Shown piece by piece: positions 48,511 through 60,155 of a stretch of 64,000 bases of DNA. The stretch is taken from positions 30,763,183 through 30,827,182 of the forward strand of contig CM077116.1 of NCBI GenBank assembly GCA_039619475.1, read 5' to 3'. The notes under the pieces were generated by a model, which worked only from the letters and a program-made list of their open reading frames with translations, did no database searches and was not told the DNA's origin. Origin of the DNA: Icerya purchasi. Taxonomy: Eukaryota; Arthropoda; Insecta; Hemiptera; Monophlebidae. The first letter of the stretch is position 1, and the number at the start of each line of letters is the position of its first letter. The translations under genes were made by a program, and so were the position numbers.

Positions 48511-51500
48511 TTAATCATTTAATACACTCTCTAGCCAGTCTTCCAATTCTTGAGTAGTTGGTTTTTTAATCGAGTTTACCGGTCTTGATGTTACTTTCAC
48601 ATCGCTAGACAATGTTGAAATGTTCTTAATATGTTCCGGAGTATTAAACTTAAAATTGTTTTTGTCTCGATTTGTATTAAGCGAACTAGACTTGTTAGAT
48701 ACCGGTCCCGCTTTCAGCTCTCTAGTACGATCTTTATCATCTAACGTTTTACAATCGTTAATTCCTGTAATGTTTTCGTTATTAGTCTGGCCTTTTTTAT
48801 CCGATGAGCCTTTATCGGTAGTCGGCGAACTTAATTTTACATCATTAAGTGAAGTTTTGGTAGCGCTAGGAACTTGTGCCGTTTTATCAGGGATATTTTG
48901 TTCTTCTATAGAAACATTTTTCATATTTCGTTCTATTTCCTTAAGTACTTTTGTGCATGATGGCTTTTGTTGCCTTTGCGGTTTAGAATCAGTCGACTTA
49001 TTAATATCAACTTTTTTGTTTGCTTCCTTCGGCAAACGTTGTTGTTTAGATTGTTGCGATTGTAACGAAACATTATTGTCCGGTAACACGTCATACCAAA
49101 ATGATGCATCCTCGATAGATGTATCCTTTTTAGCCAATCCACAGCTTCCAATCGCAGATCTGGGTGGTTTTGGATCGGGTAACATTTTCAGCTGTTTCTG
49201 AATTTCAACGCTCGATAACACTTCAATAGGAACATAATCGGATTTATTATTGTCCGCTGACTTTGTTTTTACCTTCGTATCTTTCCCTTTTCTACGATTA
49301 TCTATATATCGAAAATAGCAAAAATATTTCGTAATTTATTTTGAATAAAAATTTAATCTTTAACTTACATATTACTTATGAACCACACAAAATACATAAG
49401 AATTGTATTGTGCTACGGGCCACACGTTGTTATAACTAGAACCACCTTCTCTAGTAAGTAGTTACACTGGTCCGTCGTGTAATGCTAGTCCTCCACTGAC
49501 GAAAAAATGAAACAACAACCACTAGAGTATGTAAAACAATATCTATTTAGTAGTATTATTGATGATGAACATGACGATAAAAAAATAACATCCGGGCAAT
49601 AGCAATGGCCAGACTAGCTTTTTGGAAACTTGGAAAACAGTAGCAAATAAAAAAATAAACATGTAGATGTAAGGAAACGGATATTGCTATGTATGGTCTG
49701 TAATGCAATATTCTCTAAACATCACGGTAGTAAGTGTAGAATGTAAAAAAAGAATTGACGCTGTTCAAATGTGGTCATACAGACGTACGCTAAAAATTTC
49801 GTGGACGGATCTAGATAACAAACCGTCAAGTATTAGACAGGTGTAAAACGACAAGTTGCAAATATTTCATGATATAAAAAGAAGAAAAATCGCATACGTT
49901 GCACATAAAATTAGAGAAGAAGCTTGTTCATCATACACCGGAGAACATTTTAAAAGAAAAGCTCCACGAAGAAGAAGGAGTTTGGAATTGACGAATACAA
50001 ATGCGGGGATTAAAAAAAAAAAAGATTTTTCCTACTAACGAAATTAGCCAGATGCCGGAATTTATATGTGATTTACAATCTCCCGTGTAGTGATAATGAT
50101 GGTGTTCAATAATATTCAAATAATTATCATGTACAATATTCTAACAATGTAAAGGAATTATAAATATTTTTCTACCGTAAACCGCTCCATATATTATAAA
50201 TGTAAACAATAGAAATATAAATTTGTCGCACAAATGACAAAATCGGTCCGACAGTTTTATTGTCTTTCATATATATATATATTATATTGGTCGTTCATTT
50301 TTAATGTGTTTTGAACAATTTAAATCTATTACAAAATAAATAATGTTATATATTTTTTGTGAATTGTGAATGTCGTTCGAGTAATATAAAAAATATAACA
50401 TTAGTAACCGAATGTTAACGGTCAATTTCCATTGCGTTTACATTTATAATGTAAAGGAATATTTTTTGAATTTTCGCTAAAAGAAATTTTAAACAGTAGC
50501 TGTAAAATAAATAATACGCATTCATTATATCTAGCAACTTCTCTTTGGCTAACGACGTTTTACTCGGGATATATTAAGCTAAATCGTAATTGATCCGATA
50601 AATACAATCTGTATGTAAGACGTGTGAGTGCCTTAAACGACGAAAGAAAAGACAAAAAGAATAATAAAATAAAAATTATGTGTTTCATTTAAAAGAATAA
50701 AATACTGTTGAAGAAAACAGAAGAAAAAAAAGCACCATATCTGTAGGTCTTCTATGAAGTATAAACAATAAAAAGCATGATAATAAAAAAATAACGGGAA
50801 AAAGTTCATTAAAATTTTACACATATATACATTATCATAAACGAATATAACGTTAACAAAAAATAATGCAGCTTTTATCGGTTTTGGATCAAATCATTTC
50901 GCCATCCTCTGAACAGCAGTGGACGTATTTCAACATTGATATTTATATCTTAAAATTTTTTTAAATGAAACTTAACTTTAAAACTGTATAATCGTTTTTC
51001 AAATAGAAGAAACCTAACACAGATTTTATCAATCTATTATCACAAACACAACCGTAAAAATTGACTCATAATTCCAAGCAAACAATGCTATCATTGCCGC
51101 AGTTCAAACGAGATTGATCCTTAAAAGAAGTAATTGAAACTTAGAATGCGAAAATTTAGTCGAAATGAAATGCACCAGATGGAACAAGAAAAACAACCCG
51201 TATTTCATAAAGACGTGAAAATTTTATTCAACGGACGTCCACTATTTTTGCCCTTAAAAAGTAATGAAAATACTCTTTACAGTAATTTAAACTGCTTTAT
51301 AAACTTTTTTCGAATATTCGTTCAATTATGTTTAAATTGAATATGTCTTTATCACCGAATCCGGTGATGTCAATATAATAACTTATATTATAATTGAAAA
51401 CTTTAAGTAAAACTTTATTAAATATAAATACTAACAACTAGTGGCAGTTTTAGATGTTGAATCACTTCCGGAATCATAATCGGACATTTTCCTGTCATAT

Positions 51501-52074
51501 TTATCCCAATTGTTTTCAATCTTTCGGCTTGAATATTTCGAGTCCTCATCGCCTGCAAAAGAACAAGATGAGTATAACATTTTATTCGGATCGAAAAAAA
51601 AAAAACCCTTTTAAAAACCGCATTCGCAAATATTTTCTTCAAATTATTTATACAATTCGTGATAAATTTTTAACGAACTCATGGAACACGCTGATCAATA
51701 ATATTTTCAAAAATGAAATAATTTAAAGTAAACTTTTTTTAGATCTTTCGCCATAAAAGTTACAAAAATGTTAATCAGTTTCTAGCAGAACTGTTTAATT
51801 TAAATTTCTACGTAGGTATGTGATTCGTACTTTCATTTTCATCGCTGGAATTTTCGGCATTATCCGGAATCGACTTGCTTTTTTCATCTTCAGTTTTCTT
51901 AGCAGCAGCATTCCGTGAATATTTGTTTTTTTGTCGTTTACCTCTAATAAATCAAAATTGCAAATATTAATTCTCTCATTCAGATGCATACATTTGTACT
52001 TTGCCGTAAACTGAAATTACCAAAAAAAATTACCTTTTATATTTGCTCGAAGAAAACGATTTTTCAGAGTTCAT
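48511..52074 (-). CDS. Aven: Aven-like cell death regulator
   Basis: Four minus-strand exons join in frame: 52074-52034 (ATG), 51943-51831, 51552-51439 and 49301-48511 (stop), giving 352 residues, close to vertebrate Aven (about 360). Exon 1 has a strong donor and the phases 2-1-1 all agree. Two family hallmarks are visible: SKYSSRKIENNWDKYD in exon 3, matching the conserved N-terminal Arg-Lys-Ile...Asn-Trp-Asp-Arg-Tyr block, and a C-terminal QELEDWLESVLND, matching the acidic Glu-Leu-Glu-Asp-Trp-Leu end. Between them the protein is Lys, Ser and Asp rich and probably disordered. Known Aven proteins inhibit apoptosis through Bcl-xL and Apaf-1 and act in ATM signalling. The usual central block (Phe-X-Phe...Glu...Trp) was not found, so a small exon may hide in the 2.1-kb last intron; the exon 3 donor (CACTA, gttgtt) is weak. 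Confidence 0.75.
49515..50010 (+). pseudogene. LINE reverse-transcriptase C-terminal relic in Aven intron
   Basis: Read on the + strand with several stops, the text includes RKRILLC, KKRIDAVQMWSYRRTLKISW and IKRRKIAYV, followed by an Arg-rich end (APRRRRS). These are the last blocks of the endonuclease/reverse-transcriptase ORF of common insect LINEs. It lies in the last Aven intron in the opposite orientation to the gene. It is dead and 5' truncated. Confidence 0.75.
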
Positions 52075-53149
52075 CGGAATGCAAAGAGTGATTTAATCCT
52101 CTAATAAATAGTGTAAGAAAACTACGTTCTTCCAGTATAGGTTAAAATTTAAACATACCTATAAATAAGGAAAAGTGTGTAATGTTTAAATAGAATACGC
52201 ACGAACAGCTACTGAAGGTAATAAAAATTTCATCGCAGTGAAACTAAACAATCTATCAGCTGTTATATATTTACATTGGATCCAATTAGAGAACAATGAT
52301 GATAACGGTTAAATCAATACACAAATCGGAAAGTAAACAAAATGCAACTATCGCGTTCGCTGACGATAATTTAGCTATTTTTTCGACTCTACCTATTCAC
52401 AATATTCATAATATACTATTTCATCTTTGAAAATAATTATTAAAATATTCAATCGAACAAAATTAACAAATGACCAAAATTAATTATCTAATCGATTAAT
52501 CGAATATTAATTACGATTTGTAAACATACTTTATGGAAAAAAATTTACTAAAATTTCGAGTAACAAGATGTTATCAGTAAATTTTACAATATCCCATAAG
52601 AAGTTTTTACGTTTTAAATGTGAACCAGAATTAATTTCTGCGAACTATCCACTCATGAATGACATTATACAAGTATTAATTTATTAAACTATTAAAATAA
52701 TTTCGTTTATATTAATTTATTGAAAATTATAACCCGCTTAATGTTTACAACATTTTAATTGCTGCTAGTATAGGAACGGATAGATAATAAGGTTGGCCGG
52801 GATTTTTCCTTCCCAGGGTACCATTCTTATTCAACGATCTAACAGCAAAGAAGTTGAAACAGATTAACTCACCTAAACGTAACAAAAGTACTTCAAAAAC
52901 TTTGTTAAACATACGAAATGAAAAAAAAAAAAGAAATTAAAAATTTCCGTTTGATATTTCGATGACAAAAAAGAAAAATTTACGACAATTCTATGAAAAA
53001 CAACCGCTTTTGTTTACATTGTTTACAATTTTTTTTTTATTTGAAACGGTAATTCACCGGAAATACCGGTTTTCGATCACTGCAAATTCGACAGCACTTC
53101 TCCGGTTAATTTTTTCTATGAAATGTGTAGCAACGCTAAAATCAGCTAA
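52075..53149. other. Upstream flank of the Aven-like gene
   Basis: The Aven promoter and 5' UTR should lie at the left edge. I see no defined promoter motif, only AT-rich sequence without a gene. Confidence 0.4.
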
Positions 53150-54019
53150 AGGCCTCTGCACACAGAACACGATACGATACAATGCGGTACAACGGTGAAA
53201 TTGTATTATACAGTATTAGACAGCGCTAGTCACAAAGAAAGCCGTCTACCGCAGCGGTAAAATTATACCGCAACGTGATGCAGTACAGATGTTTACATTT
53301 TCCTATGCGGTATTGGATTGAAAATAGTGAATTGTAGCATGGGCGTCACCAAGGGCGGCAGGGAAGGGCCGTTGCCCTCCCTGAAGCCTTGAAACTTTAG
53401 TATTCATGGGCACGTAATCATGGACAATTTATAGAAGACTTTTATAATAAAGTAGTAGAACAATTTGCCAGAAACCCACGAAAATTATGTTTTAATTAAG
53501 ATTTTATTCTTAGAAATTATACATTTTATTTTTCCTATAACTCATATCCTCTTTCCATCATCTTGCCCCGCTCTCCCTTGGCTCATCGGCTAGCGACGCC
53601 CTTGAATTGTAGTATTTCTATACGAGAAATTCAAAAAATTTTACCGAATTACAAGTTTAGTTTTGCAATTGTTTATTTATTACATTTAATAATGTCAAAT
53701 AAAGTAGAACAGTAATTGAGGGGGTAAAAAATCGCGAATTAATTTATAATGTTAGAAGTTCCAATTATAAAAACGCTGAATAATTCTTCTGTAAACAAAC
53801 AAAAGTGTATATACACTAACAATGAATAAAAGTAAAGTAAAATTAAGTGATATATGTATATTCCCTTTTTCTTAAAAACACATAGACATTATATATAATG
53901 TAAATAATATACCGTACATGATGCACCGGGTTATGTGTGAATGCATGAATTCGATTACCGTTGCGGTATTTTACTGCAGTACCGCATTGTATCGTACCGT
54001 GTTCTGTGTGCAGAGGCCT
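53150..54019. mobile_element. PIF/Harbinger-like MITE with nested insertion
   Basis: The ends are 41-base inverted repeats (53150-53190 and 53979-54019) differing at one position and opening AGGCCTCTGCACACAG. TAA flanks both sides (53147-53149 and 54020-54022), the 3-base target duplication expected of PIF/Harbinger. Motifs GCGGTA or TACCGC recur just inside both ends. No transposase is present. A second MITE occupies 53338-53604; without it the element would be about 595 bases. Confidence 0.85.
53338..53604. mobile_element. hAT-like MITE nested in the Harbinger-like MITE
   Basis: The 267-base element is bordered by perfect 8-base duplications AATTGTAG (53330-53337 and 53605-53612). Its ends, CATGGGCGTC and (reverse complement) CAAGGGCGTC, are inverted repeats. 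An 8-base duplication with CA...GGGCG-type ends fits hAT. There is no coding capacity. Confidence 0.85.
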
Positions 54020-54099
54020 TAATTCACCAATGCCAGTAGACAATGCTTCTAGAGGAAACACTAACAAGACAATTTCTAATTTATCTACTGACTCAGCCG

Positions 54100-55215
54100 A
54101 TTTTTTCCCAGTCCAACTTAAATGAGGTGTCTCCGAATTTCTGATTATAGAAAGTGAAGATGATCGTACAAATCAACAGGACTTATGGACAATGAAAAAA
54201 AAAAAAGGATCTGGTAATGTATCAGAATGTATACAAATAACTTTGCTACAAAATTAAACTCGAACCCTGTCAGATCAAGAAACTCAAAATCTCCAACAGT
54301 TGTGGTTAAAATACGTCTCAAATTTTACAGGAACTACACAGATTTATTTGAAGTTTTGAAATTTAGGCACTTCCAGCGGGTCTCAAAAGTTTTGCATTTT
54401 CTACTTCATTTGTTATTGGTATTATTTTTTAGATTTATCATGATTGTCGACCTTAAAAAGATACGTAGGTAAGCTGACCAAACAGCGAGAGCTGAAGCTA
54501 GCAAAAAAAGATATAGATGAAAATGCCGAGCAGAATAATTTTGTCATAATAATTGAAAAAATTATGTAAACTTAACATAAAATTAAAATGTGTAAATGGC
54601 GTAGATACCACCGTTGAAGGGATTACTGTCATTTAAACAGCGTGCATCGTAATACAAAAGAAGTTTCCTACATAGGAACAGATCTGTTCTTGTCGAAAAA
54701 CGTGAACTTCGCTCGGAAGTAATGGCTAAATGTATCGGTTTTCTTCTTACAAGAAAATCTGTAGCTACATAATGAGTGAAAAATGAAATTAAGAATTACA
54801 GAAACTCACTAACGTTTAAATTTTATACTCGGAATAGCGTACTAGTCACTGCGAATGGTTACGAAAAATTCGCAGATACAAAAATCCTGTAAAATTACGT
54901 GATGGTAGTTGGGCTAAGACAGATTCTGAAACGTAAAAGCATTTGCAGAACACCTTGAAACCAACTTTATTCCTAACGATTTAAAATTGTGTAAGAAAGG
55001 TGCCATTAAAAAAGGAACTGGCGCGAGCAAATTATATGGTAAAATCATTAAACATTTGCCAAAAAAAAATCAAACCAGGCTGTAATTTTCAACGATTCAT
55101 CAATTTTATCGGATGTAGTTGATGCTGTTCTATCGGGATTTGAAAAAGAAAAAAACACGTACCGTGATATTTCTGGACCTTTCGGAAGCTTTTGGTAAAA
55201 CTTGACACGACTGAT
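54100..55215 (+). pseudogene. Decayed Jockey-type LINE
   Basis: Scattered on the + strand, in changing frames, are NPVKLRDGSWAKTDSET (54880-54935), then LYGKIIKHLPKK near 55035-55065, then IFLDLSEAFGK near 55165-55200. These match, in order, the segment just before and the first block of Jockey-type reverse transcriptases. The earlier SPTVVVKIRL...NYTDLFEVLK near 54285-54355 may be ORF1. The element is full of stops and deletions, and its limits are approximate. Confidence 0.6.
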
Positions 55216-56781
55216 ATCTATATAAAATAAAACAGATATTTCCACCTGATCTTTTGTTTTTTATTAAATTAAAACAAAAATCGTATTTTATAATTAAAGT
55301 CAATGACTTATTTTCTGAAGAAAAAAAACTCCTAGGCTCCTTCCACAAGGTACCTGTTAGGTTACATCTTCTATTCACTGTATTCTGCAAGCATGGCCAT
55401 TATTTCTAATTAAACTGTTTTAGTCACCGTTGCGAATGATGTGGTCCTTTATTTAACTTAAATTCAATACATACGCTGATATAAAAATTTGAATTTATAC
55501 GGATAAATTATACATTTCTCGGGCCTGAAAATTCTAATTAGCGGTGCAGAAATTCGGAAAACCAAATTAGTGAAATACATAAGTAGACAAAAAATTATAG
55601 CGGGAGCCCAGAATTGCTGGATCCATTATTAGGAAAAAGGCCGCCTCATTGAACCTTAACCTAAACACAGATAAATATACTTCACCGTAATAATTATAGG
55701 AATTTGGAAATACGGTACTATGGACGCATAAGTAGGTCTAACCGATGATTTATTCAGAGACCATAGTCAAAAATTCTGCAGATGACAACATTAAATCCAA
55801 AATAGGGTTCAAACGAAGCACTTCACGATGATTTGATAGTTTCACTGGTTAAGCAGTGGAAGGCACTTGAACAGTTTTTTGAACCATTAAAACTTCATCA
55901 AAACTGAATAAGTTGGCAAGATGTACGCAAAATTACTTCTAGACAATTCCGTTAGAGGATTTTAAAAATATAGCGCCGTGATATTCTTTTGGCTGAAGAT
56001 GAATGGTGCAATTTGAAAGAAAATTTATTAAAATTTGAAACCGTATTAACCAGTAACTGAAATTTCAATTCCGTTATCAAAAAAGTCAATTTAAACAAAG
56101 TTAGTCATGTTCTGGAGGCTTGATGCGGCTCGATGTATTTGTCAATAAGGTAAATTCCATTTTGGAAATGAGTAACATTGTTGTTGTCGCAGAAAATAAA
56201 GTACCGGTCAAATGGATAAAAAGATTAAAAATAATTTACAATGAAACATATTCAAGATTTGATAACGTGAAAGTTCCGTTAACTTAGAAGACAAATATAA
56301 AACTTTCAAAATCGAAGCGTACACCGCCTTGGTAAGTATTAGTGAATGTTTTTTTTTTCTTTTTTTGGGTTTTAAGCTCAAATTTCACTCATCGTCTGTT
56401 CCTTTCAATTATTAATTCCAATTGTATGTTATGCTATGACTATATTATAGTGAACATATTGATGAACGCGCATCACGCATTTACTTTTTTGCATCTCAAA
56501 AATTTTGGTGCAATCAAATCTTTATCTGTATAAATCGTTCAGCCTCTTAGTAACGTTTTCCAAAGTCTGATAAAGACGAGCGAGCATAAAATTTAAAAAT
56601 TGAACTTATTTTACCGAAAACCGGAATTCGTTTTAAAACATTTTGTTAGAGTCAGTAATTGATTATGTCAGGTTTTAAAGAACAAAGGGGAAAGAGATTC
56701 TAATTCAGAATTAGAAGACTGCGTTGATTTCGAGAAATGTAATTCATAAACTTCTAATGGAATTGTGCCGTATGTTCTTTG
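55216..56781. other. Eroded, coding-like repeat sequence
   Basis: Short coding-like runs interrupted by stops occur on the + strand (for example near 55980-56060 and 56110-56240). They may continue the preceding retroelement or belong to another transposase. I could not assign a family. Confidence 0.35.
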
Positions 56782-57274
56782 CAGTGGCGTACTTGAACCA
56801 CTTTTTCATGGAAGGGGATTCAAAAAATCAAAAAAATTGAGCGAAGAAACAGCAAAAATATTAAAAGACAGTTGTTACATTTTTTAAAATCTACTACCAT
56901 TCATCTTCGTGTGAAAAATACAACCTTTATTTGTTTGTTATTTATTATAAAAAAAGTAAAAAAACACTTCCCATTGAACGACTTTTACTATCGCTACAAA
57001 ATGATTAAAAAAAAAAACAAAGAAAACAAACGATGCGGTTATTTTATAAATAAAATATAATCGAACATGAATGAAAAAAACAAAATATTCCGCTTAAAAC
57101 CCCAGTATTATAAGGCTTAACACTTTAAAAAACAATTCCATTGCAGTGAAAGTATAATAAATATAATTCCGCCCCGAAAACTAGCAGTTGTTTGTTTCTC
57201 TGTGCCTTTGGGCAGGTCTTGATATAAAATCTCTTCAAAATTTCGGGTGGGGGGGCCTTAAAAGTACGCCACTG
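56782..57274. mobile_element. hAT-like MITE
   Basis: The 493-base element has perfect 13-base inverted ends (CAGTGGCGTACTT). Its flanks, GTTCTTTG on the left and TTTCTTTT on the right, match at 6 of 8 positions, consistent with an aged 8-bp hAT duplication. No transposase frame is present. Confidence 0.8.
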
Positions 57275-58472
57275 TTTCTTTTTATGCTGATGGAGCGTGA
57301 AATGTTTATCAAATTTAGAGTGCAGTGATATTTGTAGAAAAAATAATTCATATTTTTTATGCCTTTAGTGAAATGTTCCAAGTATTACCTTCTACAAGTT
57401 TTGTTCACTATTGTTATTAAATTTTCCGGGATAAATACACGCTGTGTTTTTTTTTTTATTTATTATTTTTAATGTTTTGAAGCAAAATATTTTCAAAAGC
57501 TCTTAAAATTTTATCCCAATCTCCTGAAAAACAAGATAAATGCATTTTATTAGAAAAAAACAAGTTATCCTTAAAATAAAATTTATCAAATGTCGGCGCC
57601 TTAGGTTTGTAAAAATCCCCGTTAATTTAAAAACGCTCATCGATCCAGGGTTCCCGGTAGTGAATATAAAACTTCATGTTTGCTAAATGCCATTATTTTA
57701 ATGGAAATTATGAAATAATAATTATTGCAATAAAATGGCCGACATTCGTAAAGTGCTTTGTATTTATTATTTAAACGATTGTTACGTATTTTACATATTA
57801 TAAAAATATTATTTTTGCAAGCGTATTATTTCGATTTTATTTGCAGTTTTAAGGGCCTTGCACAAAGGTTAATTTATGTTATTTTAGTTGTACATCACCT
57901 ACACTAGCTATGAACTCGTACTTTTAATGGAAGCCAATGATATGTGAATAAGAAAAGAAAAAAAAACCACAATATATTGCGAATAAAAATACAACATTTT
58001 ACAAATAATCTCCATTATAAAAATCAAAAAATGATAAACTTTGAAAGTTAAAGATTTATTAGATGAAAATGGTTTTGTCTATGCATATATGAAAAAAATG
58101 AAAATATTTATCTCTAATAAAATTTTGAAATAATTATATATTCTATTTATTTGTCATTTATTCATTCCCATTCGTCTTTTATTAATAGTTTCTAATTAAA
58201 TGTGTAACTTAACATTTGGCATTACGGTGTATTCAGAAATGTTATTTTTAAAAATGGTGAAATCGTGTTGTATCGCAAATTCGAGAATTGAGCATACCGG
58301 TTACCTTTTTGCTCCGTTTATCGTACAGACTTTAACAATCGATTTTTTTATCACCTAATAATTGTATTATCTGATTACTTTGTTGTGTACTTACAGATTT
58401 ATTCTTGAAAATTAAAAAGTTATCAAAAAGTATTGAAAAGTCTGTTTATTTTGTTCCTAGTCGTGCTTTAGT
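57275..58472. other. Intergenic tract upstream of the 58473 gene
   Basis: AT-rich with no coding evidence. The promoter of the downstream gene presumably lies near the right end, but no motif stands out. Confidence 0.5.
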
Positions 58473-60155
58473 ATGACTTTAGCGGATTTTATCGGCGGAT
58501 TACTTGAAAAACGACGTAAAAGATTTGAAGAACGATTTAAGTACGTATGAAATAAGATAATTTAAAAAATGTATAGTTATTAATGATCAATACGTTTAAT
58601 TTAAGTTCTATTTTTAGATATCAGCTGGAAAATGAGAAAGCTAATAATTCTTTCGAAGAGCAATCTGAGTAAGTAAACCTTTTTCAATACATTTAAATAT
58701 CTCGTGTAAAGGATGTTTCTTCCGCAATGATATAAAATGTTTATACTTCAGTTATTTAATTTTTTTGTTAATAAATAGCGCTTAATGTTGTAATTTTTAA
58801 TTTCTTTAGTAACCAGTCGAATTATTACGGCAGGATTGACGATCAGTTAAATGATGTATTGCAAGTCTTTGGTTTAGATTCATCTGTACCGCCAGGTGCG
58901 TTCTAGTAAAATGTATTTTAATGAAAAAGTTATTGCATATTTTGCACTGCTAATCGTATAAGTTTTCCCGCCGGTTATATCATAGTTTTTTTTTTGTTTA
59001 AAGTTTTGTTGATAAATGTAACTTTCGATAAATTCGTACACGAGCAATCATTGCCAGTTTATATCGGAAAAAATGTAATTATCGGCTATATTAATGTATT
59101 TAGGAAAGTGCCTAAAACGCTGATCACCGTTCATTTTTGGCTATAATTCTAGTTCATTCATTTTTGCTGTTGTTTGTGATTATATTCGTTTAATGGTTAA
59201 CAGTTTTCTATTGTTTTACCCTCCAAAAAAAACCTAACCAAAAACCTCTTGCTTCGAAATTTTAACTTAGCCATGCTTGCGATTTACATCGAAACAGTTT
59301 AAAATAGTTTTAAATTATTTATATGTACTTGCAATTTTATCGGTAGTTATTCGTACATCGATTGAACTAGAAATTACCTAAATAGTAACGACGTAGTACG
59401 TATTAACATGAATTATATTAGCTACCATGTTCCACCGACTTTACCAGTATTAAAATTAAACTTGCAAAGTTATCAAGAATACGAATAAATAGGTTTTATG
59501 AGTTTTAAAAAATATATGTTTCGTACGAATTTTGTTTTTTAAAATCTTTCCCATATTTTACATTTATTTCAGTTATCATTGTTAATTGTAGTTTGTTACA
59601 ATTATTTTTATTACGCCAAAAGTAAATTAACGGAGTTAAGATTTTTATATTATTTTGCTTCTTTGTTCTTATAGGTACGCAGCCTTCTGCAAATTCATTT
59701 AATAAGAAAGTAGACAATGATTTGGATGGAAAGTAAGTATATCACTATAGTAATGTATTATCTGCGACGGAAGAAAGGAATTCAAATAATACTTATTTCA
59801 TATTTTCTTAATAGAGTAACGCGGTCGAATATTCGTTCATTTTTTAAACGACCTAATAGCGACGATAATATGAATTTAATGTCAAATCCAAATCGTTCAA
59901 CATTTATGAAATTCGGTGTTAGCCAGTCCAATAGAGTTATTAGGCATCCAGATGGAGTAAGTATTTATTTTTAATTTTTTAATTTTAATTATTATTATAA
60001 TCGATTACCTTGTTTTTTTTTTGTTTTTTTTTTTAATATAAATATTAATAACATACGTTACCTGTCTGTAGGGATATCACGGAACTTTTGGAAAAGATGC
60101 TCTATATGAGAATCTGTTTAATCTGTTTAGATTAATGCAGCTGGGATTTTGCTAA
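58473..60155 (+). CDS. Small six-exon protein, possibly HAX1-like
   Basis: Exons 58473-58540, 58618-58668, 58810-58895, 59675-59732, 59815-59956 and 60072-60155 have good GT-AG borders and matching phases throughout, giving 162 residues from ATG 58473 to TAA. The N-terminus (MTLADFIGGLLEKRRKRFEE) is a short hydrophobic stretch followed by basic residues. The middle has a helix-like IDDQLNDVLQVFGL. A later piece (STFMKFGVSQSNRVIRHPDG) ends in Pro-Asp-Gly at an exon border. HAX1 family proteins have a similar order: MSLFDLF-type start, an Asp-rich helix, then a Lys/Arg-X-Pro-Asp-Gly motif. That similarity is weak and from memory. The last exon (GYHGTFGKDALYENLF onward) does not resemble the usual sequence after PDG and may be an alternative or wrong end. 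I am sure of a spliced gene, not of its family. Confidence 0.6.

Noticed and set aside
48620..49201. 193-codon + strand frame opposite the Aven exon
   Set aside because: It is the antisense shadow of the Aven exon, which has splice phases and family motifs in support.
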